The notes beneath the pieces were generated by a model that worked only from the letters and a program-made list of their open reading frames with translations, did no database searches and had not been told where the DNA came from. A DNA stretch of 64,000 nt, taken from the NCBI RefSeq assembly GCF_017161405.1, contig NZ_CP071051.1, positions 1,116,001 through 1,180,000 on the forward strand. Reading direction: 5' to 3'. The stretch is from Leucobacter sp. CX169. Lineage in GTDB: Bacteria > Actinomycetota > Actinomycetes > Actinomycetales > Microbacteriaceae. The position numbers and the translations under genes are program-made. Of this stretch, positions 59,149 to 64,000 are shown piece by piece; the stretch's first letter is position 1, and each line of letters opens with the position of its first letter.

Positions 59149-59154
59149 TACCTT
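59149..59154 (+). promoter_or_regulatory. -10 hexamer of leaderless hydrolase transcript
   Basis: TACCTT is followed by six bases and the ATG of the hydrolase gene at 59161. No ribosome-binding sequence precedes the start. Confidence 0.4.
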
Positions 59155-59160
59155 GGGGGC

Positions 59161-60225
59161 ATGGCTACAGTCAGCAAGGTCGGTCCGGTGCTCGGTCTCG
59201 GTGTGCCGGGGTTTGCTGAGGCGGACGGATGGCAGCCCGATCTGATGGGCGATCCGTATCGTCGCCTGACCCTCGAGCTCACCCCGGACACTCCCGAGGA
59301 GCCGGGGCCCACGGTCGCCACCCTGATCGAGGGCGCCCGCCCGGGGCTTCGGGCGCGGCTGTTCGGCATCGCGCGTGACACGGATGTGCTCTATTTCCCG
59401 GGATGGAGCGACCACTTCTTCGAGCGCGAGCTCGCCGACTTCTGGCGCGAACGCGGAGCCCGCTTCGTCGCGCTCGAGCCGCGGCGCACGGGGCGCAGCC
59501 TCCGCGAGGGCCAAACGCCCGGGTTCTTTGATCGGCTCGAGGTGTACGACGAAGAGATCGAGCGCGCCCTCACGGTGCTCGGCCACGGCGACCCGGCGAC
59601 CACGGGGGTGCCGAAGAGCAAGCGTCGGCTCATCATCCTCGCCCACTCGCAGGGGGGTCTCGTCATGTCGTACTGGACGTCACGGCACCCGGGGAGGGCC
59701 GACGCCCTGATCCTGAACAGCCCATGGCTGGAGCTGCAGACCAAGGAGGTCGGACGGATGGTACTCACCCCGTTCGTCTCGCTGCTCGGCAGGATCCACC
59801 CGCGGACCGCGCTCGGCACCGTTGACCCCGGCTTCTACTATCGCTCGCTGTCGAAGGACTACTACGGGGAGTGGGAGTTTGATCCGCGGCTGCGCGGTGA
59901 ACGCAGCTATCCCATCTCGGCGGGGTGGCTGCAGGCCATTATCCGCGGGCACGAGGCGGTCGCCGCGGGGCTCGGGCTGACGATCCCGGTGCTGGTGATG
60001 CTCTCGGATAAGAGCACGTTCTCGCCCATTTGGAACGATCAGATGCTGCGATCGGACATCGTTCTCGAAGTCGACGCGATTGCGAAGCGCAGCCTCGACA
60101 TCGGTGATTGCACGACGGTGTCACGCATTACGGACGCGCTGCACGACGTGTTTCTCTCGCGGCCGACCGTCCGCGCCGCCGCGTATGCGCAGATGGATCA
60201 CTGGCTGCGCGGGTACGCCCGCTAA
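59161..60225 (+). CDS. Alpha/beta hydrolase (serine-aminopeptidase-like lipase family)
   Basis: A 354-residue alpha/beta-hydrolase of the S33/monoacylglycerol-lipase type. The nucleophile elbow is AHSQGG (HSQGG within IILAHSQGGLVMSYW, about residue 164), the acid is probably the Asp in VLVMLSDKST, and the base the His in ITDALHDVFLS. No signal peptide or membrane segment is visible, so it is cytoplasmic. The substrate is unknown. It is monocistronic by spacing and probably leaderless. Confidence 0.85.
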   Translation: MATVSKVGPVLGLGVPGFAEADGWQPDLMGDPYRRLTLELTPDTPEEPGPTVATLIEGARPGLRARLFGIARDTDVLYFPGWSDHFFERELADFWRERGARFVALEPRRTGRSLREGQTPGFFDRLEVYDEEIERALTVLGHGDPATTGVPKSKRRLIILAHSQGGLVMSYWTSRHPGRADALILNSPWLELQTKEVGRMVLTPFVSLLGRIHPRTALGTVDPGFYYRSLSKDYYGEWEFDPRLRGERSYPISAGWLQAIIRGHEAVAAGLGLTIPVLVMLSDKSTFSPIWNDQMLRSDIVLEVDAIAKRSLDIGDCTTVSRITDALHDVFLSRPTVRAAAYAQMDHWLRGYAR

Positions 60226-60285
60226 GTGTGTTCTGCCCGCGGCGAATCTTGCCCCAGGATCACGGCGCAAGGCGACTTCGAAGAG

Positions 60286-60291
60286 TAGCCT
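60286..60291 (+). promoter_or_regulatory. -10 hexamer of leaderless nadE transcript
   Basis: TAGCCT lies six bases before the ATG of nadE (60298), with no Shine-Dalgarno sequence between. Confidence 0.4.
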
Positions 60292-60297
60292 GGCCTC

Positions 60298-61125
60298 ATG
60301 CGCGAGTTACAGCAACAAATCATCGACGCACTCGGCCCGGTGAGCGAAATCGACCCCGTGGCCGAGGGGGAGCGTCGCATCCAGTTCCTAGTGGACTATG
60401 CGCGGAGCGTGCCCCCGGTGCGCGGCTTCGTGCTCGGCATCTCGGGCGGTCAGGACTCTACCCTCGCGGGCAGGATCGCCCAGCTCGCCGTCGAGCGTCT
60501 GCGCGCCGAGGGGCGCGAAGCGGAGTTCACCGCGGTGCGCCTGCCCTATGGAGTGCAGGCCGACGAGGCGGACGCGCAGCTCGCGCTTTCGTTCATTCAG
60601 CCGGACCACGCGGTCACGGTGGACATCAAGTCGACGGTCGACGCCCTCGCGGCCGCCGTTGACGCGGGCACTGGTCAGCCGCTGACTGATTTCACGAAGG
60701 GCAACGCCAAGGCTCGCGCACGCATGCTCGCTCAGTACGCGATCGCCGGGGACCGCGGTCTTCTCGTCATCGGGACCGACCACGCTGCCGAGGCGATTAC
60801 GGGCTTCTACACGAAATTCGGCGACGGTGCGGCGGACATTCTGCCGCTTGCGGGCCTCACGAAAAGTCAGGGCGCGGCGATCCTGCAGGAGCTGGGCGCG
60901 CCTGAGCGCCTCTGGAAGAAGGCGCCGACTGCCGACCTGCTCGATGAGCTTCCGGGCCAGACGGACGAGTCGAGCCTCGGTGTGAGCTATCCCGAGATCG
61001 ACGCATACCTGAGGGGAGAAGACGTGTCCGAGGAGGCAAGCGCGAATCTTGAGCGCCGATACCTTGGCACCGAACACAAACGACGGTTGCCGGTGACCCC
61101 GGCTGATGGGTGGTGGCGAAAGTGA
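60298..61125 (+). CDS. nadE: Ammonia-dependent NAD+ synthetase
   Basis: A 275-residue single-domain NAD synthetase, without the glutaminase domain, converting nicotinate adenine dinucleotide to NAD with ammonia. It has the ATP-pyrophosphatase loop [11 protein letters not shown] (SGGQDS at 49-54), [19 protein letters not shown], the [14 protein letters not shown] block, and the C-terminal segment with HKRRLPVTP. Length matches E. coli NadE. Its end overlaps msrA as GTGA. Confidence 0.95.
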   Translation: MRELQQQIIDALGPVSEIDPVAEGERRIQFLVDYARSVPPVRGFVLGISGGQDSTLAGRIAQLAVERLRAEGREAEFTAVRLPYGVQADEADAQLALSFIQPDHAVTVDIKSTVDALAAAVDAGTGQPLTDFTKGNAKARARMLAQYAIAGDRGLLVIGTDHAAEAITGFYTKFGDGAADILPLAGLTKSQGAAILQELGAPERLWKKAPTADLLDELPGQTDESSLGVSYPEIDAYLRGEDVSEEASANLERRYLGTEHKRRLPVTPADGWWRK

Positions 61126-61652
61126 GTACAACGTACGTCTTGGCCGGTGGGTGCTTCTGGTGCCTGGACGCGGCTTACCGGGCGCTGCGCGGCGTCGAAA
61201 GCGTGGTGTCCTGCTACACCGGCGGCAGCACGCCGGATCCGAACTATCGCATGGTGTGTACCGGGATGACCGGGCATGCGGAGGCGGTTGAGGTGACGTT
61301 CGACGAGAGCGTACTTCCACCGAGTGTCGTGCTTGATGCGTTTTTCACGATGCACGACCCGACCCAGCTCAATCGGCAGGGGAACGACGTCGGGACGCAG
61401 TATCGCTCGGCGATGTTCCCGATCGATTACGCGCAGCGCGAGGTCTTCGAGTCGGCGCGCAACCGCGCGGCCGCGTGGTGGCCGGGCACGATCGTCACCA
61501 AGATGGAGGCGCTCGGCCGGGTGTACCCCGCGGAGGAGGAGCACCAGGACTTCTTCGCCAAGAACCCCACGCAGGGGTACTGCATGGCGGTGGCCGTGCC
61601 GAAGGTGAACAAGGTCCGCGCACGCTTCGCCGACTACCTGGCGGACGCGTAG
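61122..61652 (+). CDS. msrA: Peptide methionine-(S)-sulfoxide reductase
   Basis: A 176-residue MsrA that repairs methionine S-sulfoxide. The active site is [11 protein letters not shown] with C11, followed by the [27 protein letters not shown] and [16 protein letters not shown] blocks; a resolving Cys lies in GYCMAVA. I chose GTG 61122, which overlaps the nadE stop as GTGA, over the GTG at 61110 inside nadE. The cytoplasmic enzyme depends on thioredoxin. Confidence 0.93.
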   Translation: MSTTYVLAGGCFWCLDAAYRALRGVESVVSCYTGGSTPDPNYRMVCTGMTGHAEAVEVTFDESVLPPSVVLDAFFTMHDPTQLNRQGNDVGTQYRSAMFPIDYAQREVFESARNRAAAWWPGTIVTKMEALGRVYPAEEEHQDFFAKNPTQGYCMAVAVPKVNKVRARFADYLADA

Positions 61653-61875
61653 CGAGAAGGGCGTGACGGGCGCTGCGGTCTGCCCGCGCGGCCGCGCATT
61701 TGTCGCTCACACCCCCAACGGTTCACGTACCTATCCACATTTTTGGGATTCGCCCCCGCCGACGCCCGCCCTCGCTCAGGATGAGTTCGAGGGCGTCGCG
61801 CGGAAGCCGGGGCACGGCCCGCGCGACCCCCTCGCCAAGAACAGCCCAACTGGGCCCCGAGTCGAGGAGCGCAAC

Positions 61876-62394
61876 ATGAACACACCCATCAGCATGGTCG
61901 GCACGATCGGTACTGTCCCCGAGCGGCGCCAGACTGGCACCGGCGCGAGCGTCTGTCGGTTCCGACTCGCGTGCAGTGAGCGACGCTTTGACCGTGAGGC
62001 CAACGCCTGGGTCGACGGCGACCCGAGCTGGTTGACCGTCATCGCCTACCGGGGGCTCGCTGACCACGCGCACGCGTCCTTCACGAAGGGCGACCGCATC
62101 TTTGTGAGCGGCCGCCTCAAGGTGCGCCCGTGGCACAACGACGAAGGCAAAAGTGGCGTCGCGGTCGAGGTCGACGCGGATGCGCTCGGACACGACCTGC
62201 GCTGGGGCATCAGCAAGTTCACCCGGGTGCCCGGGGCGCAGTCGACGCCGGGCGAAGGTGGGGCGGCGAGCGAGATGGCGGCCTCGGCAGTGGGCGACGA
62301 CGCGAGAGACGAATCCCCGGGCGAGTTGCCGGAATCTGCGGACATCGGCGAGATGGTCGGCGCGAGCGCCGGATCGGCCGAACCACCCTACTGA
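61876..62394 (+). CDS. Single-stranded-DNA-binding protein-like protein (SSB paralogue)
   Basis: A 172-residue OB-fold protein. The fold begins with PISMVGTIGTVPERRQTG and contains VCRFRLACSERRFDREANAW and SWLTVIAYRGLADHAHASFTKGDRI followed by VSGRLKVRPW. The C-terminal third is disordered and Ala/Glu-rich. It lacks the DDDIPF-type tip that recruits partner proteins and ends EPPY, and the core diverges from the main SSB, so it is likely a secondary SSB. ATG 61876 has GAGGAG 7 bases upstream; the in-frame extension to 61663 has no domain. Confidence 0.82.
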   Translation: MNTPISMVGTIGTVPERRQTGTGASVCRFRLACSERRFDREANAWVDGDPSWLTVIAYRGLADHAHASFTKGDRIFVSGRLKVRPWHNDEGKSGVAVEVDADALGHDLRWGISKFTRVPGAQSTPGEGGAASEMAASAVGDDARDESPGELPESADIGEMVGASAGSAEPPY

Positions 62395-62470
62395 TTCGCT
62401 GAGTGATCGGCGTGATTGGCGTCGCCGCAGTGCAACGCAGTGTTTTTGCCAAGTCTGTCTGCCAGCGAAC

Positions 62471-62476
62471 TAGGCT
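62471..62476 (+). promoter_or_regulatory. -10 hexamer of leaderless DUF1801 transcript
   Basis: TAGGCT, then six bases, then the ATG at 62483. No ribosome site is visible. Confidence 0.4.
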
Positions 62477-62482
62477 CAGGCC

Positions 62483-62905
62483 ATGGAGATCGTAGACGAG
62501 GACATCGACGCATTCCTTCGGGGCGCCGAGCGGAGTGCGGAGCTCGTCGAGCTTGACGCGTTGATCCGGGCAGCGTTGCCGGGCATACGCCGAACACTCT
62601 GGCGCGGAAGGATGTGGGGCGGCACCGATCAGGCGATTGTCGGCTATGGGCTGATCCGGCAACCCCGTCCGAAGGGTGCAGGCATCGACTGGTTTCTGGT
62701 CGGCATGGCCGAGCAGAAGCGGCATCTCTCGGTGTACGTGAACGCCGCGGAGTCGGGCAAGTATCTCGTGCAGCTCCACCCTGATCGGCTGGGCAAGGTG
62801 CGCGTCGGGGCGGCCGCCGTGACCTTTCGGGAAATCGCAGACCTGGACATCCTTGAGTTTCAAGCCCTCCTGAAGCGCGCGCGGCAGCTGTTCCCCGACG
62901 CGTAG
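62483..62905 (+). CDS. DUF1801-domain protein
   Basis: A 140-residue soluble protein that matches the YdhG-like DUF1801 family: an N-terminal helical region (ELDALIRAALPGIRRTLWRGRMWGG), a central sheet (IDWFLVGMAEQKRHLSVYVN), and a C-terminal helix (LDILEFQALLKRARQLFP). Members resemble small iron-chaperone/frataxin-like folds, but no function is established. It appears monocistronic. Confidence 0.78.
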   Translation: MEIVDEDIDAFLRGAERSAELVELDALIRAALPGIRRTLWRGRMWGGTDQAIVGYGLIRQPRPKGAGIDWFLVGMAEQKRHLSVYVNAAESGKYLVQLHPDRLGKVRVGAAAVTFREIADLDILEFQALLKRARQLFPDA

Positions 62906-62971
62906 ATGCCCAGCGCGCCGTGCGGTCCCGGCCGGGTGCGGTGATGCTCAGGGAGTGGGGAGGTCGCTCGA

Positions 62972-62977
62972 TAGACT
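62972..62977 (+). promoter_or_regulatory. -10 hexamer of leaderless lipoprotein transcript
   Basis: TAGACT ends seven bases before the GTG start at 62985, with no Shine-Dalgarno sequence. Confidence 0.45.
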
Positions 62978-62984
62978 CTGAACC

Positions 62985-63488
62985 GTGACCACGCACCCGC
63001 CCATGAGTCCTTCCCGCGCGACGGCCCGGACGGGGGTCGCCTTCGCTGCGATCGCGCTCGCCGCAACGCTGCTCACCGGATGCGCGCTGCTCGAGGGCCC
63101 CGCCCCCGATGCCCCCGTGCGCCCGGCTCCCACGGCTCCGGCAGAACCGGTAGCGCTCGTCCCCGGCGGCACTGCCGAGGAGAACCTGCCCTTCTTTCAG
63201 CAGACGCTGCTCGCGTTTGCCGGGGGAGGCGCCCCGATTGAGGGCCAGCCTGTGGTGGACGCACTCGTCGCTGCGGGGTTTGATCGCGCCGCGATGCAGG
63301 TATCGTTTGATCGCACGCGCACCGATCTCGTTGCCGACAACATCTTCGTGTCGGTCCGCGTGGGCGAATCGTGCCTGCTGGGCCAGCTCGTGACCGGGGA
63401 TCGCAGCCTGGTGGCCGAGGCGGCCCCGGCGCTCGGCCCCGAAAAGAACATCTGCATCATCGGTACGACGCGACCCATCGACTGGTAG
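62985..63488 (+). CDS. Lipoprotein, DUF6993-like
   Basis: A 167-residue lipoprotein. The signal peptide has a basic N-terminus, a hydrophobic stretch (about residues 18-30) and a lipobox LLTGC with the modified C33. The mature part has a Pro/Ala-rich linker (about 38-55) and a compact domain to the end (AAGFDRAAMQVSFDRT, NIFVSVRVGESCLLGQLV, NICIIGTTRPIDW) with two cysteines that could form a disulfide. It resembles the DUF6993 domain of actinobacterial lipoproteins. The function is unknown. Confidence 0.8.
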   Translation: MTTHPPMSPSRATARTGVAFAAIALAATLLTGCALLEGPAPDAPVRPAPTAPAEPVALVPGGTAEENLPFFQQTLLAFAGGGAPIEGQPVVDALVAAGFDRAAMQVSFDRTRTDLVADNIFVSVRVGESCLLGQLVTGDRSLVAEAAPALGPEKNICIIGTTRPIDW

Positions 63489-63534
63489 GGAGAATCGGGC
63501 CTCGGGTGGGCGGAGCCCTCGAGCGCCGCCGGGA

Positions 63535-63540
63535 TATCAT
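63535..63540 (+). promoter_or_regulatory. -10 hexamer of leaderless GNAT transcript
   Basis: TATCAT, close to the -10 consensus, is followed by six bases and the GTG start at 63547. Confidence 0.45.
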
Positions 63541-63546
63541 TTCTGA

Positions 63547-64000
63547 GTGAACGAGAACTTGCTCCTGCGCGCCGCCGACTTCGAGGTTCGGGAGGTCCCC
63601 TTCGCGGACCCGCGCGGCGAGGCGATCCGCGAGGCGATGAGCGCGGAGATGTCGGAGCGCTACGCGGGCAGCTTCGACGCGCTGACCCCGGAGCAGGTAG
63701 TCTTGGCCGAGGACTGCCTCAGCGTCGATCCCGCGGCGGTGATCACGACCTTTATGGCGTTTGCGCCGGACGGCACGGCTGCCGCGCACGTGATGCTCCG
63801 AGACCACCGCGGCGAGTGGGAAGTGAAGCGGGTGATTACTGCCCCGCAGTACCGCGGTACCGGGGTCGGCAGTCGTGTCATGCGTGCAGCCCACGAGTAC
63901 GCGGCGGCGCGCGGCGCCGAACGCATGGTGCTGCAGTGCGGCGACCGCCAGCCCGAGGCCGTGGCGATGTACACCAAGCTCGGCTACCTCGAGATTCCCG
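63547..64000 (+). CDS. GNAT-family N-acetyltransferase (truncated by window end)
   Basis: At least 151 residues, open at the window edge. The acetyl-CoA loop reads VITAPQYRGTGVGSRVMRAA, with the R/Q-x-x-G-x-G pattern of motif A, and motif B follows (MVLQCGDRQPEAVAMYTKLGY, ending in the Tyr of the fold). Upstream strands fit a GNAT core (FMAFAPDGTAAAHVMLRDHR). The substrate cannot be inferred. GTG 63547 follows a TATCAT hexamer by six bases. Confidence 0.87.
   Translation, partial: MNENLLLRAADFEVREVPFADPRGEAIREAMSAEMSERYAGSFDALTPEQVVLAEDCLSVDPAAVITTFMAFAPDGTAAAHVMLRDHRGEWEVKRVITAPQYRGTGVGSRVMRAAHEYAAARGAERMVLQCGDRQPEAVAMYTKLGYLEIP

Noticed and set aside
62430-62452. CGCAGTG repeats followed by TTTTT after the SSB-like gene, as a terminator
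   Set aside because: The two copies are direct, not inverted, so no hairpin forms.

Overview
The window is high-GC actinobacterial chromosome. The 16S sequence, many GTG starts, the order of the division/cell-wall (dcw) cluster, and the DivIVA, FtsR, GarA and RamB-type genes point to the family Microbacteriaceae, with a Leucobacter-like organism my best guess. The genus rests on recall of 16S signatures, not on a search. Nearly all the DNA is core genome. I see no prophage, insertion sequence, integron, CRISPR array, defence island or tRNA gene.

Layout. 1-697 holds the 5' part of tgt (minus strand). 698-6733 is a complete rRNA operon (leader with promoter and antitermination element, 16S, tRNA-less spacer, 23S, 5S, terminator). 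6835-13377 is an Mrp-type cation/proton antiporter operon (fused A-B, then C, D, E, F, G) with overlapping stop and start codons, closed by a bidirectional hairpin shared with malate synthase (aceB, minus). aceB is divergent from a RamB-type acetate regulator. 16872-18749 carries a GarA/OdhI FHA protein, FtsR and a second MerR regulator. 18793-20933 (minus) carries DUF4395, a thioredoxin-like protein and a ParA/MinD-like ATPase. 21028-27070 carries pyruvate carboxylase, peptide deformylase and a two-component system whose sensor kinase is interrupted by an in-frame amber codon. 27067-31171 carries fadD (minus), plsC and class II DAHP synthase.

31283-59135 is the cell-envelope and division block: a PASTA kinase (PknL-like) beside its Rv2175c-like partner, a polyprenyl diphosphate synthase, a DUF3040 membrane protein, then mraZ-rsmH-ftsL-ftsI-murE-murF-mraY-murD-ftsW-murG-murC-ftsQ-ftsZ-yggS-sepF-yggT-divIVA-lspA-rluD-dnaE. 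Together these build lipid II, place and build the FtsZ ring, drive septal synthesis and direct polar growth; the kinase/FHA genes are the likely phospho-regulatory layer. 59161-64000 holds small, mostly separately promoted housekeeping genes (hydrolase, nadE, msrA, an SSB-like protein, DUF1801, a lipoprotein, a GNAT enzyme cut by the window end).

The most informative points are regulatory or allelic: three AAAGTGG boxes at 10-bp spacing before mraZ, a 17-bp palindrome before ftsZ, an operator-like palindrome between fadD and plsC, a non-DAP signature in MurE, repeated -10 hexamers six or seven bases before start codons that imply leaderless mRNAs, and the TGG-to-TAG-like lesion in the sensor kinase. 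I did not find a convincing undescribed multi-gene system.
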